From: Owenia fusiformis
Taxonomy: Eukaryota; Annelida; Polychaeta; Sabellida; Oweniidae
NCBI GenBank assembly: GCA_903813345.2
Contig: CAIIXF020000003.1
Coordinates: 3,934,109-3,998,108, forward strand
Reading direction: 5' to 3'
DNA: 64,000 nucleotides
Shown here: one piece after another, positions 1 to 14,100 of the stretch
Numbering within the stretch: position 1 is the stretch's first letter
Layout: each line of letters opens with the position of its first letter
The notes under the pieces: model-generated
Database searches by the model: none
The model's input: the letters and a program-made list of their open reading frames with translations, nothing else
Told to the model about the DNA's origin: nothing
Position numbers and translations under genes: made by a program

Positions 1-312
1 CATAACCTTCATCTTGACACTATATTTAACATAGGGTTTGCGTCTCGATTTTTAAATATCACTACGCCAACATAGGGACTCCTTTATAGGTAAAATCCCT
101 ACTTCACCGATGAAAATTAACGAGTAAAGTAGTTCCAGTTTACGGGACTATATTCTTGCGATAATTTTCTTAAAATGGCACATTTAGAAAGTACTTGGCC
201 TCAGCTTTACAGACATACCTCAAATGGCCACATTGCATACACTTAAACCTACTATACACACCATTGAAGTTGGCATGGCTTCGTTTTTAAAGTATTAAAA
301 AACACTGTCCTA

Positions 313-368
313 CCCGGAAGTGGTATTTACAGGAGTGACACCTGGAAGTGGTATTTACAGGAGTGACA
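313..368. repeat. 28-bp tandem duplication
   Basis: Two adjacent copies of a roughly 28-bp unit (core GGAAGTGGTATTTACAGG) lie here in otherwise unremarkable AT-rich DNA. A related stretch with the same CCGGAAGT and GAACTATCGCG words recurs near 57420-57475, so this may be part of a dispersed repeat. Confidence 0.75.
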
Positions 369-2400
369 CCTGAACTATCGCGTACACCTCTACTTCCGGA
401 TATTTGAAGTATTGGTATATTTTAGGATATTCCAGAATACGACAAATATCCAGGATTTTGGATATAAACAAAAAGTATCGGACACTATGCCATTTTTCGT
501 TGTGATTGATACCTGCTACAATATTAAGTTCATCTGAGTGCTTTTTGTGTTTATTTATTTACATGTACCTCATCTTGTCATTATTAGGATTAACCATCAT
601 CATTTTTCATTTAATTTATATCTAAAAGATTGTGTTCTGGTATGTTTATAAGAAACAAATAACACTGTTGTCAAATTCAAGAGCCCAATTCACTTTACTA
701 TCATAAAATCAAACTAATACGAACTGGATAAAACTGCGTTAAATATATTGGTTTATCTTATTTTGATATTATTTAATATGCCATCCAAAATAATTAATCG
801 CTTTGGTACCACCGTTTGATTTGAAGTATGAGGTCAACTTGCATGTGTCTTCATCAATTTATAACATATCGTTAATCTTTTGGGAGATATTGTATTTGAG
901 ATTGTAAATAATAGATTGGTAGGTCAATTAAACATGTTGCTTGTAATTTTGTCACCCCTAGAGATCTGATTCTGCCTTTAGGCCTAATCGGGATTCCATA
1001 TCAAACCAGTCATTTTTATTATTATAAGAGCAACAGTGCAAACAGGAATGATTGATACAGTGTATATGCGTTTTTGCAGAAAATACGATTAGCTTGTTGG
1101 AGTGACTCGATAGAATTAGCTACGTTGACCAAAGTGATTACATTTTCGACTTGACTGTCTTGTTGTTTCCGTAATCTTAATTGACCTGTTGGTCTGTTGG
1201 CAGAATTGTTGCCTCAGGTGTGGCAGGTCGCGGGTAATATATCTGTCATGTATTTCAATTCATAAAAATGTACGTAATGTTGTCAGTTCGTGAAAATATT
1301 TCATCATCTATTACATAATGCGTTACATTTAATTTCAATTCAATGACTGTATTCTTTATCCCGTTTTTCTGCCCTCAAAAGGGATCTTTGAATTAAGGCT
1401 TGACAACACGAATTAAATGTTAGAATTGTGGCGGTAACTTTTTTTTAATTGACTTTCATTGTCGAAGATTGTTCTAAATCAGACGTCCTATGGCCATTAG
1501 GCGTATTCCTATAAACTATTGAGTTGTGGTTGTTTTTGCTCACTGACAATACTACTTATGATTTGAAATAGCGAGCCACATGTACATCAAACCATTGGAA
1601 AGCTTGTTTAGTGTTCTTTAATCTCATTCATAACGAAATCGAATCGAATGTTACGCACCAAATTACGAAATATCTTCGCAAGCTATCAACATTACGTACA
1701 TTTTTTGTTTATGATATGAAATATAATATATTGTATTCTTAAATCTATTTTGATCCAAACTAAACTTGAATAATGAATAAGTGACATATTTATGCTTACA
1801 ACTTGTACATGAAGGTTTGACTTGGGCTTTGCTTTTAGGGTGTTTGCAGTTTTGAGTTTCCTTTCCTTGATGTATTATACTAGATTTAGTATTCTCACAC
1901 CGGAATAGCCTGACAACGGTAAAGTCAGATACCGTTGTATGGCGACAAATGGCGGACATAACCGTCGCTTCAATTCGATTTTCATGAACTGTATGTTAAA
2001 TTGAGCGACTAGATTAAATTCCTTTGGTGCTGCAATCACTCAAAGTGTTTGTCTACTGAAAATATAGTTAAATATGTTCTACCATCGAAATAAAAGCTTT
2101 AATTTTACCGATCGGAATATGACACGGGACAGCGGATACTGTTTAAATGACAATGGTAGGTGTGGGTCAAATGTGATGTAAAATCGAGGTTACAACGGTA
2201 ATATTTGACAACGGTATATGTAAAGACAATGGTAAAGTGTCTATTTACCGTTGTCATTTCATTTTCCTATGTTCCACTGCAATACATCAACCATATAGCA
2301 CCCATATTTTCGGTCACATTCAGGTCAGGGCTGCTTCCAGGATAGTGAAATGAACTATATTTTTGGCAAAACACTAAGTTTTGAAATGCCTGTAACTTTT
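369..2400. other. Gene-free stretch
   Basis: I see no supportable gene here. The only structure noticed is a recurring GACAACGGTA word and its complement (about 1911-1940 and 2190-2260), which looks like debris of a repeat. Open frames in the area, including a 98-codon one at 1663-1959 on the minus strand, lack recognisable domains or splice context. Confidence 0.5.
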
Positions 2401-3000
2401 TTTACCATTTGTGAGTTGAACCATGATACTTGGCAAATCAATGTAACTTTGGATAAGCTTTTTAGGGGGGGGGCATACTTTTTGGACACTCTGTAGAATG
2501 TTTTACATAGCTAGACTTGCAAACGTATGGATTACTGTTTAGCATGCGTTTCGACCGTCTTCTCACACCTATCTGAGCCAAACGTTGGTTGATCCTATTT
2601 ATAGTCCCCGAGTACGGACACCTACGCGCTTTATATAATTTCACACACATTTTAGGGGGCCGTCACGTTGGAGTGGTGTCCTCAATGCGCTGGTACGGCG
2701 AGAAAAATATTTTTCGAGCGCGTTTATGTCGTCATAAGCGTGGTAAAAGCTCGGTGAAAGTGGGCGACATAATGTACCGTAGTCAAGGCATTTGATTGGA
2801 TCATGTTCAAAAGGAACGCGATCTGACCAAGAACTCTCAGAGAACGCAATGGATTTGCGAAAATTGTGCGACAAGCATGGCAACAGCATGATGTATGGTT
2901 TCTACTACACTTACCACGCGTAAGGCAATAATATCGCGCTCTAAGACTATAGACCATCGCCGTAGCATCGTAGTGAGGACATTACCCCGATCCGGTGGCC
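2400..3000 (-). mobile_element. Decayed Tc1-like DNA transposon fragment
   Basis: On the minus strand, DNA from about 2990 down to 2770 resembles the N-terminal helix-turn-helix region of Tc1 transposases, judged by eye from the spacing of the arginine-rich DR/VRNRLRE-type segment. No frame stays open. At the other side, near 2470-2500, is a terminus-like word (ACAGAGTGTCCAAAAAGT) of the kind found at Tc1/mariner ends. The piece is far shorter than a full element, so it is deleted and old. It could instead be two adjacent fragments. Confidence 0.4.
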
Positions 3001-3240
3001 TATTTATGGATAATAATTAAATAATATCTAACAAAACAACATCTGAATGCATAACAAGTCATGCGAAAACAAGACTCAGGTTTCATAAAACCGTCATCTA
3101 AAACACAGAAACAAAGACTTACATAAATCAATTATGACAATTCAAAATATTGAGAAAACAAAATTCAATGTCAATGTACCGAAATTGAATGGTAGTATGT
3201 ACATGTAAAATGTCCTCAAAGATTACTACATTAAACTCAC

Positions 3241-3450
3241 CCCAATCGTCTCATCATCTTTCTGACGCACGAAGCATTCATAGCTACACGCAGGGCAGTT
3301 TGAAAAACCCTTTAACTGTCCCGTATCCTTTAGATTCTTCAAACATCTTGGGCAACATGCATGTTCACAAGGCAATGCTGTAGGATGGGTTAGAAGGCAA
3401 TGACATAAGACACAGGTCGGTCCAGCTTTCACATATCCCCTCGATGTCAT
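3241..3450 (-). CDS. RING-finger protein, probable first coding exon (partial gene)
   Basis: The 70-codon reading frame holds a canonical C3HC4 RING finger: CVLC, then CEH, CCPRC and CPAC with the standard spacings (C-x2-C, C-x-H-x2-C-x2-C, C-x2-C). RING fingers bind two zinc ions and usually recruit E2 enzymes for ubiquitin transfer. The ATG at 3448-3450 gives a 14-residue lead to the first cysteine, as in many TRIM-type proteins whose first exon carries the RING. The exon ends with a strong donor (GGG followed by GTGAGT, reading down from 3240), phase 0. I found no following exon (B-box, coiled coil or other) at lower coordinates, so the family and completeness are unknown. An acceptor-like AG just upstream of the ATG leaves open that this is an internal exon. 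Confidence 0.6.
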
Positions 3451-4202
3451 TTCGGCGCATTCTGCTAGTAATATGAGTTCGTATTTTGGGGTTTATGATT
3501 TCTCAGACGTCTACAAAAAATAGTTTGTTATAAATTGCATACCACTCAGGACTATGTGGTTACTTGATTAAAACATTATCTAAGCAAACATTTGGTGCTG
3601 TTTTATCAATATTAATGCTTCTTTTATCATAATTCATTACGTCTCCGAATTTTTTTTTGATAAACTTAAATTGTGTGTTTAATAAGCGCAAATCCAGGTG
3701 TGCCTTCTAGATAAAAAAGACGTGTAGATATTTTACCACTCGTAGTACTACTTATCCACTTTAAAAGTAAGATTTCGATAATTTCCTTTTTAATAAAACG
3801 GAATTCCGTTCGTCAACTTTTTAGCAATAAGACGATTTCCATGTATAATTCAGCAGTTTTTTTTAAATCACTGCAAATTATTTTTATCTTTTTCAAATAG
3901 TTTATATATCAGTCGGCGCGGAACATGAAGCTTGGGACTGAAAAGGGCATAATTCAATACTATTTAAGAACAGAATGCCCTGATTAATAGCATTTGAGTT
4001 TGCATATGTTTTGATTATTCTTACATTTGATTACATTATCGCCACTTTAAAAAAAACTGGACGCATTTTTCTCTGATAGGGGTAATAATCGTTATAAAGT
4101 TCAAAGATAACGTCGAACCTTACGAATAAGTTGAATATATTTTACGAGCTGTATTATTAGAGCATTTTATTGTTTTCAACATCGTTTACCAAGTAAAACA
4201 AC
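3451..4202. other. Intergenic gap between divergent RING exon and FN3 gene
   Basis: About 750 bp of AT-rich DNA separates the RING exon start (minus strand) from the FN3 gene start codon (plus strand). This is a head-to-head arrangement in which regulatory DNA could be shared. I see no clear TATA box or other element that I can defend. Confidence 0.5.
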
Positions 4203-5100
4203 ATGAAGTGCGTCATTTGGTTTATTGTCATGATTGCAGTTATCGTCGAGAAGGTAAGTCATTGTGTCACTTTACACCGTACTGTAAGAATTAAACGCAT
4301 TTTTCGTAGGAGGTTTTAACACATAATTTTTTTTCTTTTTTAATAGCTCTTCCATTTGAAAACACAAGTATACACAAAATGCCTTTTAGAATTGTTACGA
4401 TGTACAGTGTGCAATTACATTATCTTTATGTTTATATGTGCCAATTGCTTGGTCGGAGTTTAGTAATACGTACAGTTTTTATTTTTTCGACATATCAATC
4501 AAAATCCAACTAGGCGTCTTGCTCGTAGCTATGTAGGTTGCGCTAAATCATACTAAAAAACAAATTCCCAATGTATCCCACGGTCTAACCAATTCAGACG
4601 TCGGCGTTTACGTTACTCAGCCCAACCCACAAGCACACCTCAAATGACAGGTCAACTTGAAACGTATACCAACTGTGTCCTCTACCGTAGCCCAAGCTAC
4701 TAGAACAATGGTTTGCGTAATTGACTGAATATACATATATTTTTTTTTTAATTGACTGAATATACAGTATATCATTGTTTTGTCTATTCCTCAACACATT
4801 TTTACCGAATGTCAAAGATGATATGATGAATATGTAACAGATTTTAGCAGCACAGACCCCTTAATGTAAAAAGCTGTCACTCGGTTAGTCATAACGGCCT
4901 AACCCTCTCTATCTAGGCGTTGCTATTAAAATGGGGCTCTTGCGAAACCAGTTACAGATACTTTGTAGAATATAAAGGTGCGAAAATAGTTTATGAATTA
5001 TGAATATGAACTTTCATTTCCAGTTTATTCAGAAGTTGACCAGACCATATATTTCTATCATTCCAGATCGACAATTCCAGTTCTCAATTGGAAGAAAACA
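4203..5100 (+). CDS. Signal peptide exon and 34-nt linker exon of the FN3 gene
   Basis: Exon 1 (4203-4253) encodes MKCVIWFIVMIAVIVEK, a short basic start followed by a hydrophobic core, then a perfect donor GTAAGT. Exon 2 (5067-5100) adds eleven polar residues (IDNSSSQLEEN) and ends in phase 1, the phase used by nearly all FN3 exons that follow. The micro-exon is supported by AG and GTAAGT borders and by phase agreement with both neighbours. Intron 1 (4254-5066) shows nothing notable. Confidence 0.7.
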
Positions 5101-8100
5101 GTAAGTAGAATTATCACTGTTAAAGAGATCGAATCTCCTAAAAACACAATTCGAGTAACCCCTTAATTTTCTTGTTTTATTTGATGTAAAACAAGTTTAT
5201 TTATCAACTTACCAATTCTGGAGCTTGAATTAATTCGTTACAGTATCAATTTGATGATTGTTCCTCGCCATGAATTTCCACTTTCATCAGTAGAAATTCA
5301 AAATAAAATTTAAAAAAACGCTCAAATTTACTCAGTTTCAACAGATTGTTTTGACTCGGAGAAGCCATATTTATAACTTCTAAGGAGTTAAAATATAGAT
5401 AGACCCCAAAAAACATTGTATATTGTTTAAAACGTATTGCGTTCAATTCTGACTGCTGGTTGTTCTGTTGGTTGACCTGTTGATCTCCTCAATATATTGG
5501 TGATACTGTGCTTATGATTTGGTTTGAATATACATGTATATGTGATGTTTTATAAGCAATTATAATGGGACATTACTGATTGTCCGGAAGAGAAATCTGG
5601 ACGACTGGAATTTTTGTTTTTTACGACCTCTAAAGGTTTTGGTGTTAGTTTGAGAAGCTTCTTTTCATTCTGGTCAATTACCTTTTTTCGCCGGTTCAGT
5701 TCTCAATTGAGAAATTATTGGCATACGTAAAACCTATTTAAAACAGCATTTATCATATTCAAAAGCGTTGAGCATCATTGATTCCCAGCCCTCTGAAGAT
5801 TGAAAAATAAAAATACCTGGGTGTTAATCCATGGATTATTATCTTTGAAAATGAGAAATATATTTTTGGATTACATGGTGTAATCTTAAAGTAAACAAAA
5901 TGTTTTAAAGTGTATTGATGTTTTTTGGATGAAAAACATAAGCGAAATTCATGAAAAAAATCCCCCGATTCATTCTACAAACAACTCGCCCTCCTTTGCT
6001 TGTTTGCGTGAAGTACTTCAGGGTGTTTGACTGAGTGGTCCGCATCTCGTACAAAAGGCTGCGGTGTGTACTTGTATGTCTATGTATACGTGCACATAAA
6101 AGAACACAGGGCTCCTTCAAGGAGGGGTATCTGGGTCTATCTTCAAGGTTAATTACGTAAATTACGATCGTATATATACGGGATATACCCAAGAGGTATT
6201 GCTCACCTTCATTGGTGGTAGACAAAATACTATACAATACAATACAAAAAAAATTGATAATATATATACATAACTTTTTGAATACAAGGAAATATGTGTA
6301 GACCTAATCATAAGGGGTCTGGTGTTTTAGCATTTTGTTACATTTCGTAGTATTTATATCTAACACTTGAGCAGATCCTGACAACTGAAATAGCTTTTCT
6401 CAACTTGCAGCTACAAAAATGCGGTTTTCTCCATTGTAAGCACAACGTAGAGTTATTGCGATAGCCATTTTAAAATAAATGTTAGATAACTGCTAACGGC
6501 TATAGATAACGAAATAAAACTAACTGATCAATCAAATTGGCCCCCACGTGATTGGTAACGTCATATTCAAAATATAGCTTTGGTTTATTGGTTCCTTAGT
6601 AATCACAACGTCACGGCAACCATAGGATTATTGTGTAAACAAATAACAAAACATTTTGGCATTATGACATTATGATCTAATGGACCAAAACAGGGGTCAC
6701 GTGGGGGCCAATAACGTCACAACCAATTCGAATATTGCTTATTAAGCAGCTATAACGATCGTTAGAGTGAAATAATTTTCACACTACTGATGAGAAAACA
6801 TGTCCAAATACATTTATCAAAAAATTATATTGATTCCTTTAGGTTAAAAATACCATTTCATATCTGCTTGAATTAATTGAATATGTTTTGGTGATAGTGA
6901 TGTTCTTTGGCCCCAGGTAGGGCAAAGGCCATCATGAAAGTGACATCTGGTTTGTTTTATCTGAAATGAATTGAATTAATTAAGGATTAGCTGGAATTTC
7001 ATGTTGATAGAATGACTATTTCTGATATGATTATTTAAGGGTTAATCAAGGAAGATCATACCCTGGTGGGAATGGCAAGGACATATAACCAATGACTGAT
7101 AACGATATCTGATCTAAAGTTCACAATTTTAAAGTGTAGGTAGTTAGTGTATGATTGTAAGACAGAAAAGCATGGAATTCAAATTGGATATTCAAAACTA
7201 AAATAGCATGAACAGCCCATTTATATGAACAAGCAATAGATCTATATGACTATATTTTTATCACACCATTGGTGGGATATAGTCGTCATACTGGTCGTGG
7301 TCGTGATCGTGGTCGTGATCGTGATCGTGGTCGTGATCGTGGTTGTGATCGTGATCGTGATTGTCCCGCTTTTTGTCATCGCCGTTTAAGGAAAACTGCT
7401 CATCAGATTTTCTCCAAATTCGCAGAGATGATAGAGCATATGAAGTACTAAAGATGATTAACTTTTGGGTTGCCATCTTGTTTTCTGGCGGCCATTTTGA
7501 AGGTTTTTCGAAAAATCTTGTCATCGCCATTTCAGGAAAACCGCTCATTGGATTTCCTTCAAATTTATACAAATGATAGAGGATATCAAGTACTAGAGCT
7601 GATTAGCTTTTGGGCGGCCATCTTGTTTTCTGGCAGCCATTTTGAATATTTTTCGAAAAATTTTTTCATCGCCATTTCAGAAAATCCTCTCATCGGATTT
7701 CCTTCAAATTTACACACATGATAGAGGATATCAAGTACTAGAGCTGATTAACTTATGGGCGGCCATCTTGTTTTCTGGTGGCCATTTTGACGGTTTTTCG
7801 AAAAATCTTGTCATCGCCATTTCAGTAAAACCGCTCATCGGATTTCCTTCAAATTAACACAAATGATAGAGGATATCAAGTACTAGAGCTGATTAACTTT
7901 TGGGCGGCAATCTTGTTTTCTGGTGGCCATTTTGACGGTTTTTCGAAAAATCTTGTCATCGCCATTTCAGTAAAACCGCTCATCGGATTTCCTTCAAAAT
8001 AACACAAATGATAGAGGATATCAAGTACTAGAGCTGATTAACTTTTGGGCGGCAATCTTGTTTTCTGGTGGCCATTTTGAAGGTTTTTGAAAAATCTTGT

Positions 8101-11100
8101 CATCGCCGTTTCAGGAAAACCGCTCATCGGATTTCCTTCAAATTTACACACATGATAGAGGATATTAAGTACTTGAGCTGATTAACTTTGTGGCAGCCAT
8201 CTTGTTTTCTGGTGGCCATTTGAAGTTTTTTCGAAAAAATCTTGTCATCGCCAATTTAGGAAAACCGGTCATCGGATTTCCTTCAAATTCGCACAGATGA
8301 TAGAGGATATCAAGTACTAGAGCTGATTAATTTTTGGGTGGCCATCTTGTTTTCTGGTGGCCATTTTTAAAGTTTTTCGAAAAATCTTGTCATTGCCATT
8401 TCAGGAAAACTGCTCATCGGATTTCCTGTACATGATATGCCTATTTGATGGTGTGATCTCGTTCACGTCCTGTGCCTTGTTTTCTCCTATATAAAGTTAT
8501 ATTAATCATACTACAATCATGCAATAACATAAAAACGAAAAAGAGTAGAATCATTGTCGTTGTCCTTAAATCTTGTTCTTCCAGCAATGTTGGAATCTGT
8601 GCACGAGTAACGTTGTTAGATGTTTTTTTTTAAATATACGTATGTTGAAATCCATTCCAATATTCTCTAGAACCATTGCCACCAATAGCTGGAAGTGTGT
8701 CGGCCGATGCCATTAGTGATACCACCATCGAAGTGCAATGGAAACCGGATGAAAGACAAGTTAGAGACTATGATGGTTTTCGAATCTTCATAGCACCACC
8801 CGACGAGGACAGTAACGTTAATTTCCTTGTATCCAAAGATGTACATATGTACATTATAACTAGATTATACCCGGGAAGGTTGTATAACATAAGCGTTCGA
8901 TCTGTTGTTGGATCTGAGGAGAGTCGAGATGTCTACGCTAACGGGGGCGAAGGCGAAATGACAAGTAAGATAGACAGATTACCATTTTAGAAGCAATATT
9001 ATCCAAAAGCATGCAAATGGTTTCTTAAAATCCAAATTATTGTTTTGTACAAGACATTTTTACATCGAATGATTATACTGAAAGTCAGAACTGCTCCTTA
9101 AAAAATTGGCCCCATCGTCAGGACAATATATCATTGTAAAAGTGTCACATGTTCGGACAATACCTCCTACTCGTCTCGATGCTCTTGCATTTTCTTTCTG
9201 TGATTACATGCTTTTTCAGAACCAAGCCGTCCTGGAGAACTTAGCCTGGTGAGGAAATCGCCGACATGGTCACCATACCATATGTACATAACGTGGAATA
9301 ACTCATTGAGTGAGAATGGGGTAGACCGGTACAATGTGTCATTATTATGCGGAACTGGCTACATTTGCCCTGTTGAACGGCTACGAAATAACCATGGCGT
9401 AAATATAACAGGCCTACGGCCGGGGATAGCATTTTGCATCCAGGTCACAGCCGAACTTCGCAATCGCATGAGTGATCCACGTCTCAAATGTTTTTACACA
9501 GACGAACTACGTAAGTGATGCTGATTCAACATGTAAATTACTAACTGATTGAATAAATCTCGAGCTTTATCTAAATTGAAAGACAAATGTATTTTTTAAA
9601 TTGTAATGCCCTATTTTCTTTCGCAGCCATGTTTTGGTTCAAGTTTGGATTGTCAACAAGATGTATTTTTAGTCATTGTCTTGTTGAGTAATACGCTATG
9701 CCTTGCTACCTTGTGTTGGAAATATTTATATGTTTGTTTATCTAAAGACGAGGTACTCAGGATTAAAACATATATAAATTTATAAAATTTAGAACCTCAA
9801 AAGCCAGAAAATGTAAAGGTCATTGGGACAAATATAAATACAATGTCGATAGCATGGAACAGTCCAATTGTCCCAAATGGCGTCATACGCCGTTTCGTCG
9901 TGCGTTACAAGGTGTGCCCAGAAAACAGCACATTTATTGAGAGAAATGTCGGATTGAGGACACACTATACAATAACAGACCTGGAGCCAGGTCAGTATAC
10001 ATGCATATCGACACGGAGCAACCTTGTTAATATGTATCAATAACACAAATTGCTAGAACAAGTGAAACTGTCTATTTATAGTTTCTCGAGATAGTAGATT
10101 GAGTACTGCCATCTCATCGTTTACTCCATTGTTACGCCTTTATCTTGCATAGGTCTTCCGTATGAATTCCACGTGTCTGCTGTTAACAGTAAGGGATCTG
10201 GTGACCACTCTGATCCAACTATATACCCTACTGATGAATTCGGTAAGCATGCAGTTTTTACAACGTTTGGACTTTGACATGTACATGTATTTTGACACGT
10301 TCAGTTAGTAAAGCTAACTTTGGTCTCACACTTTTATTTCTTATCATTCATTATTCAAATACGACGTAGAAGCATTTGACATGTTCTAACTACCCTGAAA
10401 ACACATTGTATTGTAATGACTTCAGTATGAATGAAATGTCCCTTGGTGTTCTGGTCTTGGATTGTGATATTGATTCTTGAATGGTGGGGGAAAGGGGGTA
10501 TTAGACATTGTTTCCTTTCACGTTAGATCATGGTTTTGGACTATATGGGGTTTGTTTTTCTTGACTGGTATGCACTTAGAGTTTGCTTTTTCTTGGTAAG
10601 TTCCATTACAACTTTTGGTCCTTTCCCTTCGGCACATGTGCTTAGATATTGTGTTAACTAACATTAACAAAATCTATTTTACTGTAAACTATTGAAATTG
10701 CCTGCATTCACATTTTTATGACAACCACTATTTTGCTATTATTCATTATATCTCTAAAATATATCATCTGAAAATATATTCTCTGAAATGTAAATGATGA
10801 TGGGGTAAGGTCACCAATTTTACTGTAACGCTCGGTGATATTTCGTGGTAATGTTAACAAAACAGTGCAACGCAAGGAGTGATCATATAGAAGGGGTGCG
10901 AACTATGACAAGAAATAAAAGTTCTGGAACAAAATTAGTCTCACTTACTGATCGCCCTGTACATACTTTAGGATGTTTTGTCAATTCCGAGGCCTTAAAG
11001 TTCTGTAATTCAGTGACCGAGAATATGCTATTTCCTCGCCTATTTCTGTGTAGGAAGATTTGGCGACATGCGCATTACGAGTACTACATCCGACACGTAG

Positions 11101-14100
11101 ACTATGTATGCTGCACGTCGATTTGAGCACCTTTCATAACAGATAATACACCATTGTTTATGATTAGGGAATATTTATCAACTGTCTTAACTGGTTAATC
11201 TGGTTAATTCATTCCGAAGCTTTATCAGCAGGGTACTTAAACGTTTATAAGATCAATGATGATACGGTTGTGTACTATCATCATTGTATAGCGGTCATTT
11301 TATCTGCTTTATTTCTGAAAAAACTTCTTAAAGTCTATATTGCATTCAATTTTCTTTATTTACGAACTCAAATTATTTTCAGTTTCTCAGAGCATTTGTA
11401 ATTTTGAAGTGCCTAATATTACTGCAAGAAGTGCAACACTCATGTGGGAGAAACCTGAGGTGTCAAATGGAGTGATTCGACACTATGTAATAAGAGTTCA
11501 ACATTTTGGAATATGTCAGAGAGCGATCATATTCAATGTCACACATACACCGCCAAATGATAAAAGATGCTGGGTAAGACTGTTCTTTTTATTAAGAATT
11601 GTTAAGTAGTTCCAAATAAATATTGATTATGCGATGGTTCAGTCGATTATGACATTGATGTGTGGTTCTAGAGCGCTAACTGCAATGCTACGACAGTGGA
11701 TACGATACTACAACCATGGACTTCCATAAACATCTATCTTACATGAAGTACACCGATAAGGAATTTTCTGTTCACTGCACCTGTTTGACTTGTGTTTTTT
11801 GCATTATAGAAAGATCGGCGTTATAAAGATCTTGATGACCCTGTACCTTTGCCAGATGGTGTCGGTGAAATTAAGAAATGCTCTAGGTTTGAACAAGGAG
11901 GCATCGTTAATTACGATGATCAAGTTGTATATGCATTGCTGGGTTTAATTCCCTTTCACAATTATAGCATTGTGGTTGCCTCTGTCAACTATTTCACTAA
12001 AAGGATTGGAGTCGGCAGAGTTATCGAATTACACACTCCGGAGGACAGTAAGCATGTACTCTTTCTTAATCAAATGTGCGTGCGTGGGCATTAATTCCAA
12101 TAACATTTTGAAAATGGTGTAACATTAAGTTAAGTCACCAATAAACGTTAATATGATTAAACGGATTGAGGCAGGGACGCATGTTAAGTGAGAATATGAA
12201 GTCAAACATTCGAATTGTAAAAAAACATCGAAACAATTTGTATACTCTATCCGACACTTTGCTTATCTCACTTGTTACAAATTACAAATCTTTTTAAAAT
12301 CCCTATATAATTTGTTTGTTTAATGATTATCCTTGAATTTCTTTTTGGATATGATAGTAAAACTTACTAAACTCTTTTAAAAGAAGCCTAGAATAAAATT
12401 GTGTGTTTACATTTAGATATAGATGCAGAAATAATTCATGCGTTATATATGCATTGATATATGCATTATGTGTTGAGTTTTCAACAGAATATCTGAATAT
12501 TGAGACAGGTATATATGAAATTCAACAAGTATATACAATTTATATGCTAAACGTTAACATTTTTGACATAGAATAATATCACACTTTGTTATTAATTATT
12601 GGTTACATGCGACGACATGTTCGCAAATAACTGTGAACATTTTACAAATGCATTTCAGAACCCGATGGTTCACCAACAGATCTCAAACTATCAGCCGTGT
12701 CATCAACTAGTTTAAATATAACCTGGGGCAGAACGAAGCTGCCTAATGGCATAATTACAAGCTACACATTGGTGTATCGGGAGGCTTCAGGTACAGATAA
12801 TGTAAAGATCACCACAGATGCGGACTTCGTAGGGATACAGGGCCTTAAAGTATATACAAAATATTTAGCCAAAGTGAGGGCGCATAACGCAGTTGGTTGT
12901 GGACCATGGAGTAATGAATCATTTGGATACACTGGCGAGGAAGGTGATTTTGAATGATTGTCATTGGAAATACTTGTATGATGCTTACAGCTATTAAAGC
13001 CAAAAAAGTGCAAGAGTATAATTCTAAATTTTGCCTGCACAATTTGCTGTTCATGATTAAAAAGGGTGATTAAAACAGTTTTTGATTTGTTAGTTTGACC
13101 TTACTTTTGACGGCACATGACTGAAACTTGGTATCAATAAATCTACAGTATATATAATTCATAATTTGGTTCAAAAGTATAAAAATATATTTCAAGGATC
13201 AAAGGAAGTCAATTTTAATTTGGATTGACGATTTGTTTCTCTGTACATATTAAGTAGGCCGAAATATATTTCAGCTCCCGGGGATGCTCCGACTGGCATA
13301 GTTTTAATACCACGTGGCAGGTCATTTGCAGTTAGATTTAACACACTGAGTAGACCTAATGGAGTTATTACTACCTATGAAAGCCTTAATCACAACTTAG
13401 ATTCGAACATAAGTTATACACAAAATTACACCATTCTTTCTACAGCAACATTATTAAAAAACAGCGAGGTTATTACAATAACTGACTTAGAACCATTTAC
13501 AAACTATAGTATAAGGATCAGAGCGTATACAAGTGTAGGGAGTGGTCCATGGAGTGAACCCGTTTTTCAAACTACACTCGAGGCAGGCAAGTATTTTTAG
13601 ATTGGTTTATGTTAAATCTATATTTCATTATAATTTTGAACTTATTAATGTAGTCCTGTTGAATCAAAACTTTAAGGGGATTTTGATTATGAAATTCGTA
13701 CAAGAGAGGTAAAAACCTAAATGTAAAGTCTAACATTCTTGATAAGATATATATATCATGCTTTAGCACCTGGAAAAGTATCCAATTTTAGTGCCTGGCC
13801 GGCTAATTACACGACTGTCCATTTATCATGGGCTCCACCAGTGAAACACAATGGTATCCTGAGAGAATTCATCATCATCATTTCAAATGGCAAAAAGAAC
13901 AATACAAAAAGGGTTACAGCTAAAACATTAGATTACACTGTTACTGGATTACATGGTTACACTAACTATACCTTGGGAGTAGCAGCGGTAACTACTGAAG
14001 TCGGGGTCATTTCCCTACGCAATATTCACACTCCAGAAGGACGTACGTTGCTTTAATATTAAGTCTTCGACACACTGTATTCATCATCTCTGTGATAATT

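Larger units (their letters stand above)
5101..8670 (+). other. Large intron 2 of the FN3 gene, repeat-filled
   Basis: This 3.6-kb intron carries one arm of a foldback element (about 5697-5996), a short MITE with CACGTG ends (6536-6712), a 12-bp microsatellite (about 7288-7365) and a satellite of about 145 bp (about 7370-8430). I found no further coding exon in it. Confidence 0.6.

Noticed and set aside
7261-7572. Frame encoding a long His-Asp repeat
   Set aside because: It is translation of a GTGGTC/GTGATC microsatellite in the opposite orientation.
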